Shown here piece by piece: positions 53,646 to 63,019 of a stretch of 64,000 bases of DNA. Each line of letters starts with the position of its first letter. The first letter of the stretch is position 1. A program made the translations under genes and the position numbers. This DNA comes from Oscillospiraceae bacterium (GTDB lineage Bacteria; Bacillota; Clostridia; Oscillospirales; Ruminococcaceae). The notes beneath the pieces are model-generated. The model was not told the DNA's origin. It saw nothing but the letters and a program-made list of their open reading frames with translations, and did no database searches. The DNA lies in contig JAFYSU010000051.1 in NCBI GenBank assembly GCA_017559185.1, forward strand, positions 1 to 64,000, in the 5' to 3' direction.

Positions 53646-54437
53646 ATGAATATAGGAATTTCCACCTCTTGCCTTTACCCCATGCAAACCGAAGAAGCGT
53701 TTGAAATATTCTGCAAAGCCAACATTCCGTTTTGCGAAATATTCTTTAATGCGGATTGCGAGCTTAACGACAGCTTTACTAAATCGCTTAAAAACATGGC
53801 AGACACCTACGGTGTACAAATTCCCGCTATACACCCATTTACAGCCATGCTTGAAACTGTGTTCTTTTTTTCGGGCTATAACAGGCGCACACAGGAGGGT
53901 TTTGACCAATACAAACGCTACTTCCACGCAATGAATGTTCTTGGTGCAAAACACCTTGTTTTTCATGGTGACGGCAAGGGCAATTTGTTTTCACACTGCT
54001 GTGGGTTGGAAAATCTTGCCCGTCTTTGTGAAATTGCAAAAGAATATGATGTGGTTATTGCTCACGAAAATGTTTCGCGCTGCAAAGGTGGTAATCCCGA
54101 ATACCTGTTTGAGGCTGCAAGGCAAATTCCCAACCTGCGTTTTGTTTTGGATATAAAGCAAACTGTTCGTGCAGGTGAAGACCCTTACACATTTATTGAC
54201 GGTTTGGGCAGCAAAATAGTACATTATCACCTCAGTGACCATACAAGCACACACGACTGCCTTGCACCCGGAAAAGGCAGCTTTGATTTTGACAAACTGT
54301 TCACCCGACTTGGCGAAATGAACTATTCGGGAGCCATGATGGTAGAACTTTATCGCCATAACTTCGGCGAACTTTCCGAGCTTTTTGACGGCTATAACCA
54401 CCTTGTCAAAAAGCTTGGTTCTGGCAGTTTTCTGTAA
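53646..54437 (+). CDS. Sugar phosphate isomerase/epimerase-like TIM barrel protein
   Basis: Xylose isomerase-like TIM barrel (AP endonuclease 2 superfamily) of 263 residues. Metal-binding residues are plausible in HPFT (about 61), HGDGKG (about 104), HENVSR (about 140) and LDIKQT (about 170), with GKGSFDFDKLF near residue 214 as in family members. ATG 53646 follows GGAGG. The substrate is unknown. Probably co-transcribed with the SLOG gene, 48 bases upstream. Confidence 0.85.
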   Translation: MNIGISTSCLYPMQTEEAFEIFCKANIPFCEIFFNADCELNDSFTKSLKNMADTYGVQIPAIHPFTAMLETVFFFSGYNRRTQEGFDQYKRYFHAMNVLGAKHLVFHGDGKGNLFSHCCGLENLARLCEIAKEYDVVIAHENVSRCKGGNPEYLFEAARQIPNLRFVLDIKQTVRAGEDPYTFIDGLGSKIVHYHLSDHTSTHDCLAPGKGSFDFDKLFTRLGEMNYSGAMMVELYRHNFGELSELFDGYNHLVKKLGSGSFL

Positions 54438-54610
54438 AACAGGCACCGCTTTTTACCTGTATATTTTTAATCCTCGGCATTGTATAATAAAAGCCGTACC
54501 AAGCATATCAAACACCGTAAACGGTATTGTTGTATGCCTGCTGCAAAATGCTTTGAAAGCACCGCTGTTATGCCAAAAGTACACTGTGCTTTCACCGAGG
54601 AGGAAACAAA

Positions 54611-54841
54611 ATGATTAGCACCGATATCAGCTACTACTTGTACGAAACACAGGAAAGTGACAGCATGTTGGGGCAATATCTTACATACGGTATACGCGTA
54701 AATCAAGGTGAAGAGCTGTATGCCTTGTACCGCGATGTAAGCACCGACCGAAAAAAGGTGCTTAACTTGGTTAATAGGCTTAATCGTGAACAGGCCGCAC
54801 CTTACCAGCTGCCGGAACTGCTGGAGGATTTGCTTCCTTGA
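54611..54841 (+). CDS. Small conserved protein, DUF6514-like
   Basis: Protein of 76 residues whose central YLTYGIRVNQGEELYALYRDVSTDRKKV resembles small clostridial proteins of the DUF6514 type; the family link is from memory and uncertain. It has no signal or membrane segment. GAGGAGGAAAC lies before the ATG. It sits upstream of nrdR with an 80-base gap. No function can be given. Confidence 0.7.
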   Translation: MISTDISYYLYETQESDSMLGQYLTYGIRVNQGEELYALYRDVSTDRKKVLNLVNRLNREQAAPYQLPELLEDLLP

Positions 54842-54921
54842 TTATGTGTTTTTAAAGTGGTATAATTATTATTAGCTTAAATGCGGCTGTTATCCCACTA
54901 AAAACAATGGAGGTTTGCAAA

Positions 54922-55386
54922 ATGAAATGTCCTTTCTGCGGCTTTTCCGAAAGCAAGGTAGTGGATTCGCGCCCTGCCGATGACGGCGAAAAAATACGCC
55001 GCCGCCGCGAGTGTCTTTCCTGTTCAAAGCGTTTTACAACATACGAAATTATTGAAAGCACACCTCTGCTTGTTATTAAAAAAGACGGTTCAATTGAACA
55101 GTACGACCGCAGCAAGCTGCTGCGCGGCATTTTAAAATCCTGCGAAAAGCGTCCTGTTTCATACGAAGCTGTCGAACAAATTGTAAACAAGGTAGAAGGT
55201 CACCTTAACTCCGACTTTGACAAGGAAGTGCCCTCGCACGAAATTGGTTCGTATGTTATGGACTACCTTCGCGAGCTTGACGAAGTATCTTATGTTCGTT
55301 TTGCTTCCGTTTACCGTGAATTTAAGGACATAAACACCTTCATGAATGAGCTTAGCAAGCTCATGTCCGAACGAAATAAAAAATAA
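54922..55386 (+). CDS. nrdR: NrdR transcriptional repressor of ribonucleotide reductase
   Basis: ATP/dATP-sensing repressor of 154 residues. The N-terminal zinc ribbon is MKCPFC ... CLSC (residues 3-6 and about 31-34), followed by the ATP-cone (about 48-138), which starts VIKKDGSIEQYDRSKLL. I place the start at ATG 54922, with ATGGAGG upstream, giving the standard length. No nrd genes are in the window, so it acts in trans. It ends at a strong terminator. Confidence 0.97.
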   Translation: MKCPFCGFSESKVVDSRPADDGEKIRRRRECLSCSKRFTTYEIIESTPLLVIKKDGSIEQYDRSKLLRGILKSCEKRPVSYEAVEQIVNKVEGHLNSDFDKEVPSHEIGSYVMDYLRELDEVSYVRFASVYREFKDINTFMNELSKLMSERNKK

Positions 55387-55392
55387 AAATTT

Positions 55393-55418
55393 TCCTGTGA
55401 ACCGTACAGTTCACAGGA
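55393..55418. terminator. Bidirectional terminator between nrdR and the DUF4363 gene
   Basis: Stem TCCTGTGAAC / GTTCACAGGA, followed by TTTTTTG on the plus strand and AAAATTTTTA-type sequence on the minus strand. Confidence 0.88.
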
Positions 55419-55427
55419 TTTTTTGTT

Positions 55428-55808
55428 TTAAAGAATATTAAGCGGGTTAGGACATTCCTCCTCCCACAAATGCCGCATTCCTTCTTCAAGTTGGTCAACG
55501 GTAGCAAGCAGCATTATTTTTTCTTCATGTTCAGCAAAGGTTTCAAGCTGTGCCGAAAGCTGATTTATCCCGTCAATGGGATGATGCCGCAAAAGCCGCG
55601 ACAGTATTCGTTCCCGTTTTTGCCACTCAGCGTTATATTCACCGCAAAGCTTTGCTGTGTATTTTTCATCCTCTGCCATGGCAGAAGTCCTTATCTGCTC
55701 GAGCATATCGGTCATAAGTGCTGCGGTGTTGTAGGTATAAACAACCGAAAAGCTGCCCACAAACAAAATTACAGCTATTATACATACTGCAAGCTTTACC
55801 CTTTTCAT
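55428..55808 (-). CDS. DUF4363 membrane-anchored protein
   Basis: Protein of 126 residues from ATG 55808 (AAAGGGA upstream) with one N-terminal membrane segment (about 5-25) and a helical, charged extracytoplasmic part that ends ECPNPLNIL. It fits DUF4363, which in spore-forming Clostridia commonly follows a DUF421 gene. The gene starts one base after the DUF421 stop, so the two are co-translated and likely act together in the membrane. Function unknown. Confidence 0.82.
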   Translation of the reverse strand: MKRVKLAVCIIAVILFVGSFSVVYTYNTAALMTDMLEQIRTSAMAEDEKYTAKLCGEYNAEWQKRERILSRLLRHHPIDGINQLSAQLETFAEHEEKIMLLATVDQLEEGMRHLWEEECPNPLNIL

Positions 55809-55809
55809 T

Positions 55810-56484
55810 TTATTCCCTTTCCACAATGTAATACTGCTTGTTTCGGTCACAGGTCATTAAAAACACCTGCTGCGGAACAAGCTTTTTTTCTTTTAAAACC
55901 GACTTTATCCATTCCTCATCAATTCCCATGCTTTCCAAAACCTCGGTAACTATGTCGCCGTCATTCACAACTATAAAAGGCGGACCGGACATATTTTCCT
56001 TCTGTTTAATTCCAAGCATTTGCGCCGTAGCCTCCTGTGCTGCAAACCGCTTGTACACCGTAAGCTGTCCTGTGGTTTCCACTATGGCACAATCCACATC
56101 GCAAATATCAAATATACCGTTTTGCCTTAACTGCCCCATAAGGTCATCCACCGAAAAACGAAGATTTTGCATCTCCTGTTGGTCAAGCTTTCCGTCCCTT
56201 ATAACCACACGCGGATTTCCGCTTATAATTCGTCTTGCTCTGCGGCTTTTTAACGATATTGCCGACATTATCACCTCGAACGACACCAATGTCATTATCG
56301 GTACTATTCCCCCAAGCAAAGGAATGTCCGTATCCTCAATCGGAAGTGTTGCAATGTTGGAAATTAATATGGTTATAACAAGCTCTGCCGGCTGAAGCTC
56401 ACCCAGTTGGCGTTTTCCCATTACCCTTATTCCAAAAATTACAACTATATAAAGCAATATTGCTCTAAAAAAAATTATTATCAA
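55810..56484 (-). CDS. DUF421 (YetF-like) membrane protein
   Basis: Protein of 224 residues with three N-terminal membrane segments (about 1-20, 38-52, 58-78) and a cytosolic DUF421 domain containing GKRQLGELQPAELV (about 23), GNPRVVIRDGKLD (about 89) and a C-terminal beta domain. Family members are linked to spore membranes in Bacillus but lack a known activity. The start is TTG at 56484, eight bases after GGGAG. Divergent from the ger operon, sharing a 117-base control region. Confidence 0.88.
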   Translation of the reverse strand: MIIIFFRAILLYIVVIFGIRVMGKRQLGELQPAELVITILISNIATLPIEDTDIPLLGGIVPIMTLVSFEVIMSAISLKSRRARRIISGNPRVVIRDGKLDQQEMQNLRFSVDDLMGQLRQNGIFDICDVDCAIVETTGQLTVYKRFAAQEATAQMLGIKQKENMSGPPFIVVNDGDIVTEVLESMGIDEEWIKSVLKEKKLVPQQVFLMTCDRNKQYYIVERE

Positions 56485-56535
56485 AACAGTTCTCCCATCG
56501 CAGCAGCAAGGATTTTAAAATTATTATCACTCGCA

Positions 56536-56563
56536 GGATAAATTTTATACTTTGACACATACT
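56536..56563 (+). promoter_or_regulatory. Possible sigma-G-type promoter of the ger operon
   Basis: GGATA, 17-base spacer, CATACT ahead of the germination genes resembles the forespore sigma-G pattern but does not match it perfectly. Confidence 0.35.
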
Positions 56564-56601
56564 GTTAGCAAAACATTATTTATCCATGCGGAGGCAGCCT
56601 T

Positions 56602-58113
56602 ATGTCAAACAATCAAAATTCCGATAAATCAAGCAGCAATACATCTGCCGATATTCTTCTTTACAGTGAGCTTGAAAAAAACATTTTAAAAATCCGTCAG
56701 CTGTTTGGAAATTCCTCCGACTTTCTTGACCGTCAAATTGAAATATGCGGTACAAAAGCAGCTTTAATAATGTGCGAAGGAATGGTAAGCTCGCAGGTGT
56801 ATTCCGAAATGCTTGCAGAACCGCTAACCAACCTTAAACTTGAAAAGAACGGTGCCGAAGCCCTTGCCGAATGGATACGCAGCCGTTCGATACTTGCAGC
56901 TGAACAGCGTGAATTTTCAACCTTTAACGAGCTGTTCAGATACATTATGTCCGGCTTTGTTGTAATACTTATAGACGGTATAAACTACGGAACAGCCTGC
57001 GGCTTACAAGGCTTTCAATACCGTTCGGTAAGTGAACCAAGCTCCGAAATGAACCTGCGCGGCTCGCGCGAAGCCTTTGCCGAGCCAATTCGTATAAACC
57101 AGTCACTCATTCGCCGCCGTATAAAATCTCCCACACTGCGTTTTGAGCTTTTCCCCATCGGTCAAAAAAGCCAAACCGACATCAGCCTTATTTACCTTAG
57201 TGACCGCGTTTCGCCAAAGCTTCTGCGAGAAGTAAAATATCGCCTTAGCAAGGTAACCCCCGATGTAATTTTAAACGCAGGCTATATTCAGCCGTTCTTG
57301 GAGGAACGCCCATTTTCGTTTTTTTCCGAAATAAATGTTACCGAACGCCCCGACACCCTGTGTGCCAAAATCAACGAGGGCAGAATTGGCATACTTGTTG
57401 ACGGTACACCCTTTGCGCTTATAGTTCCTTACTTTTTTTCGGAAAATTTTCAAAGCATGGACGACTATGCATATCATCCTTTTTATGCCGCTTTTATACG
57501 CTGTTTAAAATATCTTTCGTTTATTATTTCAATAATGCTTCCGGGAATATATGTTGCGGTTGCAACATTTCATCCCGAGCTTTTGCCGTCTGCACTCATG
57601 TTTAACATTGCAGTTTCCGAAGAAACTGCCCCCTTTCCGCTTATTGCCGAAGCCTTGATAATTCACCTTATATACGAAATAATGCGTGAAGCAGGCTTGC
57701 GCCTTCCCAAAGGAATAGGCCACGCAGTAGGTATTGTAGGCGGTCTTGTTATTGGCGATGCTGCCGTAACCTCGGGGCTTATTGGTGCACCCATGGTAAT
57801 GGTGGTAGCACTTACCGCAATAAGCTCGTTTGTTATCCCCACACTTTATGAAACAGTCGCCATACTAAAATTTTTATTTATCCTTATTGGCGGCTCACTT
57901 GGCTTATTTGGGATTTCGCTTGGGTTTGCCGCTGTTTTAATGAACATCTGCTCGGTAAACTATTTCGGTATACCTTATTCCGCACCAATAAGCCCGTTTT
58001 CTGCTGCTGCAATGCGCGATGTAATTTACCGTGAAAGCTGGAAAAATCTTGGTAAAAAGGTTTTTCGTGTTCAGGATGCCCCCGGTTCCGACATGAAGTA
58101 CAAAGGTGTGTAA
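56602..58113 (+). CDS. GerA-type germinant receptor A subunit
   Basis: Spore inner-membrane receptor subunit of 503 residues. A hydrophilic N-terminal half (about 1-290) is followed by four to five membrane segments (about 300-460), with the family motifs RRRIKSPTLRFE (about 174) and LPKGIGHAVGIVGGLVIGDAAV (about 369-390, described in part). GCGGAGG precedes the ATG. First gene of an A-B-C operon. The germinant cannot be predicted. Confidence 0.93.
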   Translation: MSNNQNSDKSSSNTSADILLYSELEKNILKIRQLFGNSSDFLDRQIEICGTKAALIMCEGMVSSQVYSEMLAEPLTNLKLEKNGAEALAEWIRSRSILAAEQREFSTFNELFRYIMSGFVVILIDGINYGTACGLQGFQYRSVSEPSSEMNLRGSREAFAEPIRINQSLIRRRIKSPTLRFELFPIGQKSQTDISLIYLSDRVSPKLLREVKYRLSKVTPDVILNAGYIQPFLEERPFSFFSEINVTERPDTLCAKINEGRIGILVDGTPFALIVPYFFSENFQSMDDYAYHPFYAAFIRCLKYLSFIISIMLPGIYVAVATFHPELLPSALMFNIAVSEETAPFPLIAEALIIHLIYEIMREAGLRLPKGIGHAVGIVGGLVIGDAAVTSGLIGAPMVMVVALTAISSFVIPTLYETVAILKFLFILIGGSLGLFGISLGFAAVLMNICSVNYFGIPYSAPISPFSAAAMRDVIYRESWKNLGKKVFRVQDAPGSDMKYKGV

Positions 58114-58117
58114 TGTA

Positions 58118-59209
58118 ATGATTAGAACACAAAAAATAAATGCCGCCCAACTAACAGCGCTGCTTGTGCTTAGCCGTATATACAGTATTTTTTCCTATTC
58201 ACCGTCAATCAGCAAAAATTTTGACGGTTCAGTGCTTCTTCTTGCGTTGCCAATAAGTTTTGTACTGACCTGCCTTATTGCAGTTCCTTGCTTTTATTTC
58301 ACCAAGAACCGCACCGACCTTTGCCTGTATCAGCAGCTGCATACAGCTTTCCCAAAGTTCGGAAAAGCCTTTGGAATATTTATGGGGCTTGTTTTTTTAT
58401 ACATCTGCTGCGAAACGGTAAGCCAATTCGAATATTTCATGACAACGGTTGCATTTCCGTCAAAAGGAAATCTTATCTTCCTAATACTGCTTACCGTTAC
58501 GGCATGCTACTTTGCTTTAATGGGAATTGAACCAATAGCACGAAGCTGCTGGATACTCGCCTTTTTTGTTGGTGCATCACTTGTGTTTTTAGCCTTGTGT
58601 CTTGTTCGGGATATTGACCTTGTTAACATCTGCTCACCGTTTTTAAATGGTGTAAAACCCGTTTTTTCCTCCGCTTGTATTATATGCTTTCACAACTTGG
58701 AGCTTATTGCACTGTTTTCACTTCTGCCAAATTTAAATACAGATGTTAAAAAAACTGTTTTAGGCTATAACCTGATTTCTCTTATTATTTTTGAGATTAT
58801 GGACATTTTAATTTTATGCGTACTTTCCGACTATGCCCACACCCGAACACTGCCCGTTTTCACACTGGCAAATGCGGCTTCGGTAAGCTTTATGCAAAGC
58901 ATGGATGCCTTTTACAATTCACTTTGGACTTTTATTGCACTAACCCGAACCTCACTTTACCTGTTCTTGGCTGCAAAAACCTTTTCACTTTGCTTGGGGT
59001 GGCATTACAAAAAGGTAAGTGTACCTGTTTGCAGCATATCTGCCGCTGTATTGGGAATTTTGCTTGCAAAATACATCGAGCTGTTCAGCTTTACCTACTC
59101 GCTCATAGCAAGCGGTGTATTCACAGCCATTATATTGTTGGTATTGCCTACATTTGCGGCAACTGCAAACACCTTGCAAAGAATACGCCAAGGGAGGACT
59201 GAAGCATGA
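58118..59209 (+). CDS. GerB-type germinant receptor B subunit
   Basis: Membrane protein of 363 residues with about ten hydrophobic segments, of the amino-acid permease-like spore germination family. It is thought to form the ligand-sensing or channel part of the receptor. I place the start at ATG 58118, four bases after the GerA stop; AAAGGTG precedes it. An earlier in-frame GTG lies inside the GerA stop region and is less likely. Confidence 0.9.
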   Translation: MIRTQKINAAQLTALLVLSRIYSIFSYSPSISKNFDGSVLLLALPISFVLTCLIAVPCFYFTKNRTDLCLYQQLHTAFPKFGKAFGIFMGLVFLYICCETVSQFEYFMTTVAFPSKGNLIFLILLTVTACYFALMGIEPIARSCWILAFFVGASLVFLALCLVRDIDLVNICSPFLNGVKPVFSSACIICFHNLELIALFSLLPNLNTDVKKTVLGYNLISLIIFEIMDILILCVLSDYAHTRTLPVFTLANAASVSFMQSMDAFYNSLWTFIALTRTSLYLFLAAKTFSLCLGWHYKKVSVPVCSISAAVLGILLAKYIELFSFTYSLIASGVFTAIILLVLPTFAATANTLQRIRQGRTEA

Positions 59210-60360
59210 AAAAATTCCTTTGCGGTGCATTGTGCTTTTTGCTGTGCAGCATTCTTGGCGGTTGCCTGCGCCGAACCGAAATTGCCGACACTGCAATAAT
59301 CCAAGCTGTTGGTATAGACATTGAAAACGACGAATACATCGTCACACTGCAAAAATTTTCGTCGGGCGGTTCAGGCGGACAAACTCCCGTAGACATTGGA
59401 AAAAACAACCGAACAATTTTGCAGGAGCGCGGCAAAAGTATTTCGGAGGCTATTGAAAAAATAGGACTGCAAACAGGGCGCGAGCTTTTTTTAAGCGCGA
59501 ACCATGTAATAGTTATCGGCAAAACAACAGCCGAACAAGGTATACAGCCAATAATCAGCTTTTTTAACTCCAACCATCAAACCAAACCCGACACACATCT
59601 TCTTATCTCCAAAACCACAGCTGCCGATATAGTAACCTTGAATTTACAGCAAGGCATAGTGCCTGCCGACAACATTAACCGCCTTTTAAAACACAACAGC
59701 TTTAATTCACGCATTATCTCCACTTCGCTCATGGATGTTGTAAGCGCACTTAACAACGGACTTACAGACCCATACATCCCAATAGCGGAAATACTAACCG
59801 ATGTCGACGGAAATTCTGCACTGAAGCTTGACGGAACTGCCATATTCAACGGTGATAAAATGACCGACTCCCTCTCGCCCATAGAAACTGTAGGCCTTAT
59901 CTTCCTTAACGATAATGTGGATATGCTGCTGATTGATATTTCTACCCCCGATACTGGTACTGTATCGCTCAGGCTTAACAGCTCCGACACACGCTTTAAG
60001 GTGCGTATTGAAAACGGACTGCCTGTTTATACCGTCATTGTGAAATGCGAAGCCGCAATAAATCAGGTAGTTCCCACAAATGGCAGCGGCACATCAATCT
60101 CGCAGCTGCCGCTGCTTGAAAAAGCTGCAAACCTTAAAATTGCACAGCTCATGAAAAACACCATTCAAAAAAGTGTATACAAACAAAATTGCGATGTATT
60201 TAAGCTCACAAAGCACCTTAAACAAAAACAACCAGATTATTGGAAAACTCACCTTGAACAGCTTGACGGAATAAATTCGCAAAGTCGTTTTGAATTTATT
60301 GTCGAGTGCAACATAAACCGCATCGGCAAGGAATCCCGCTACAGCTTTACCGAATTTTAG
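59206..60360 (+). CDS. GerC-type germinant receptor lipoprotein
   Basis: Ger(x)C family lipoprotein of 384 residues. The signal peptide ends at lipobox SILGGC (Cys20), followed by a charged start (LRRTEIADTAIIQAVGID) typical of the family and three mixed domains. Its ATGA overlaps the GerB stop. Completes the receptor; lipidation should anchor it to the outer face of the inner spore membrane. Confidence 0.92.
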   Translation: MKKFLCGALCFLLCSILGGCLRRTEIADTAIIQAVGIDIENDEYIVTLQKFSSGGSGGQTPVDIGKNNRTILQERGKSISEAIEKIGLQTGRELFLSANHVIVIGKTTAEQGIQPIISFFNSNHQTKPDTHLLISKTTAADIVTLNLQQGIVPADNINRLLKHNSFNSRIISTSLMDVVSALNNGLTDPYIPIAEILTDVDGNSALKLDGTAIFNGDKMTDSLSPIETVGLIFLNDNVDMLLIDISTPDTGTVSLRLNSSDTRFKVRIENGLPVYTVIVKCEAAINQVVPTNGSGTSISQLPLLEKAANLKIAQLMKNTIQKSVYKQNCDVFKLTKHLKQKQPDYWKTHLEQLDGINSQSRFEFIVECNINRIGKESRYSFTEF

Positions 60361-60549
60361 CTAAATTTCATAAACTTTAAGTATAATATCAAGCATTTTA
60401 AACTTATAGTCTGCATTTTGCTTGTAATTGACCCTAAAAAAGCCAATTATAAGCAAAATACCTGTCGTCAAGACCCTGTAAATTTATTTGCACTAATCGT
60501 AAAACCAACCACAAGCATTACAATTTGTATATAAAGCAAGCAAAAAAAC

Positions 60550-60580
60550 AACCGTCCTACAGCTTTGCTGTAAGACGGTT
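60550..60580 (-). terminator. Terminator of the P1B-ATPase-like gene
   Basis: Stem AACCGTCTTACAGC-type arm against CTGTAGGACGGTT, with seven T following on the minus strand. It may also stop the convergent ger transcript. Confidence 0.88.
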
Positions 60581-60584
60581 AGTT

Positions 60585-62951
60585 TTAATTTTCTTCAGTT
60601 TTTTCTTCGATTTGCGGTTGGTCGTCAAAGCCCATATCCGGAAGCTGTTCATCATCATCGGTTGGTGCTGATGCTGCTTCCTGCAAATCAGCAGTATCTT
60701 GGACTGCTTCCTCAGCCGCCTGCTCCTGTGCGGTTTGCTTGAACCTATCCGCCAACAGCGGTGTTGCCGAAACCGCATATATCAGTGCAGCCAGCAGTGC
60801 ATTCATAATCATAACGCCAAACAGCGATATTTCCCAATGCACTATCGAAATAAATATAAAGGTTTTGCCAATTACAAACATCCACAAGCAAAGCGACACC
60901 ATGTCGTTTATAAATTTACTCATGGACAATAATCTTTCCAATGCCTGCGGTGTATTGTGAACCGAAAGTATATCCATTACACCCGGAAGTGTATCAGGGT
61001 CTTCCACACCCATATCAACACAAATACATTCACCTTTTACACGCTCTGCCTGATGCGAAAGCCCCGCAAACAGCAGTTCATCCTTTTTGCCGCCGTGTAC
61101 CGACTCAACTGTCTTTATCCATTCGGGAGTAGTTGGTGCTGAATATGCCATGTTTGCATTAAGCTCCACGGCTGCCGCACGAACTACCGACGGGTCGTTG
61201 GTGCTTAACAGCCCTACTTTGTAGCTTCGCCACTGTTTAAGCTTGTTGAAAAGATGCCTTGTACCCGGATAAATTTTATTGGACAGTACAAATATACCAA
61301 CTATTTCATTAAGAATAGTAACATAAACACGCGGTCTTCCGTCGGGGTTTGGCGGACAGGTTATCTGCATTTCTTCCATAAGCTTTTCACTGCCAATTAA
61401 AACCGACTTGTGATTATAGCTTGTGTGTATGCCGTAGCCTTCTATCAAATCAACATAATCAAGAATTTCGGTGTTTACAGCTCTGCCCAAATTTGAAACA
61501 CATTCATTTGCTATTTTTTTACCTATAGGGTCTTCGGTAGAAGCAAAGGCACAGCCCGCTATGTCAAGAAATTCTTCAATATCAATATCCTCAACAAGCT
61601 GAATTTCGTCAACATTGTAATTGTCATCGCTCAAAAAGCCTGTGTATGACAACAAAATGTGTTTAACCCGTGCCAGCTGTGCAAGCACCTTTGCCGAACC
61701 GGGCAAAAATCCCTGTCGTATGCTTTTTATAACTCCACACTGCTGTATTACCGATGCTGATGAAGAAAGTCCGCACGGGAACAGTATTGCTGCAAAGAAT
61801 CGGGTAAACATTAAAAACCAACCCGAACCGTACTGCATACCGTAAAACAAATGCGGTAAAAGAATAGCTGCCAAACATCCGCCCAAAAGCACCAAGTGTC
61901 TTTTGTTTTGAACTTCAATTGAAAGCGGAGTATTGTCAAACGAACCCTGTGCCACATTTTCATTAACATAAGCCACTGCTGATGCGGGGTAGTTTAAATT
62001 TACTCTAAGCAAAAGCTGTCCCGAAAGGTTTTGGTCACCGCAGCGCAAAATTCCGCTCGGTTCAACCTCACGCGGTTCCTGTGATGAAAAATACGAACGA
62101 ACCATCGCCGCATTTTCCTGATGAAGCACCCCTGTAAAAGGAATTACATCACCTTCGTTTATTACCAGAATATCTCCCACCGAAACCATGTTTAAGTGGA
62201 CTTTTTCGGTATCTTCATTTTCTTTCATGCGAATTACTGTGTCGGGACATATGTCACTTGTAACATTGTGTGCCGCTTCACGCAGTTTGAAAAGAAGATT
62301 TCTTGCCGCCAAAACACTGGCAAGATAAATTATCAGAGCCAAAACCACCCAATGCGGCTGCTCAAGGAAGAACGACAAAGTCAGCACACCAATAAGCGGG
62401 TAGTGTAAAATACCCGGATTTGTGCGTTCATCTGTTCCTGCTGCAATATTGGCAGCTACCGCCAAACAAAACGAAAGGCATGAAAACAACATTCTTGAAT
62501 TGTGGTTGCCGCCCATTAAATACATAAGCAGCACACACACCACAGCAAGACCACCTACAACAAGTGTAAGCCGCATTCTTTCGGGCAGTTCATGTTCCGG
62601 AATATCTTCGTCAATAACCAAGCTTTCCGCTTTTTCGGGAAGCATGGTTTCAAGTTCTTCGCGAACATCCGCCCTTTTTCGTTTCATTGCCGCTTCGGCA
62701 GCTTTTTTCTTTTTTTCCTCCGCCGTATCGGTCAAACGAACCGATACATGAGGTATGCTTTGTCGGACTAATTCTATGGCTTTATCAATAGCCTGCTTGT
62801 TGTTTTCATCAGTAACCGTAAGTGTAAGCTTTTGCGACAAAAATTCAATGTGTGCATCTTCAATACCCGGAACGGTACACAAAAGTTCTTCAACCAGCCT
62901 GCACAATTTAATATCGGCCAGTCCGTCCAAAGCAAGGATTTTAATAGCCAT
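60585..62951 (-). CDS. Catalytically degenerate P1B-type ATPase homologue
   Basis: Protein of 788 residues with the overall plan of a metal-exporting P1B ATPase: an HMA-like N domain (1-75) without CxxC, six to eight membrane segments (about 126-215, 351-400, 680-732), an actuator region (VSVGDILVINEGDVIP, 257-271) and large cytosolic domains. All active motifs are changed: DKTGT is SYTGF (435-439), TGE is lost (SSQEP near 289), CPC is FPC (391-393), HP is DP (474-475), and GDGxND is missing. It cannot form the phosphoaspartate. An acidic tail (740-788) ends it. AGGAGG precedes the ATG. Confidence 0.85.
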   Translation of the reverse strand: MAIKILALDGLADIKLCRLVEELLCTVPGIEDAHIEFLSQKLTLTVTDENNKQAIDKAIELVRQSIPHVSVRLTDTAEEKKKKAAEAAMKRKRADVREELETMLPEKAESLVIDEDIPEHELPERMRLTLVVGGLAVVCVLLMYLMGGNHNSRMLFSCLSFCLAVAANIAAGTDERTNPGILHYPLIGVLTLSFFLEQPHWVVLALIIYLASVLAARNLLFKLREAAHNVTSDICPDTVIRMKENEDTEKVHLNMVSVGDILVINEGDVIPFTGVLHQENAAMVRSYFSSQEPREVEPSGILRCGDQNLSGQLLLRVNLNYPASAVAYVNENVAQGSFDNTPLSIEVQNKRHLVLLGGCLAAILLPHLFYGMQYGSGWFLMFTRFFAAILFPCGLSSSASVIQQCGVIKSIRQGFLPGSAKVLAQLARVKHILLSYTGFLSDDNYNVDEIQLVEDIDIEEFLDIAGCAFASTEDPIGKKIANECVSNLGRAVNTEILDYVDLIEGYGIHTSYNHKSVLIGSEKLMEEMQITCPPNPDGRPRVYVTILNEIVGIFVLSNKIYPGTRHLFNKLKQWRSYKVGLLSTNDPSVVRAAAVELNANMAYSAPTTPEWIKTVESVHGGKKDELLFAGLSHQAERVKGECICVDMGVEDPDTLPGVMDILSVHNTPQALERLLSMSKFINDMVSLCLWMFVIGKTFIFISIVHWEISLFGVMIMNALLAALIYAVSATPLLADRFKQTAQEQAAEEAVQDTADLQEAASAPTDDDEQLPDMGFDDQPQIEEKTEEN

Positions 62952-63019
62952 TAGAGGACTTCCTCCTTTAAAATCCAGACTTGGTTATTTTATATTTGAA
63001 TTACGCTGCTAAATATTCA

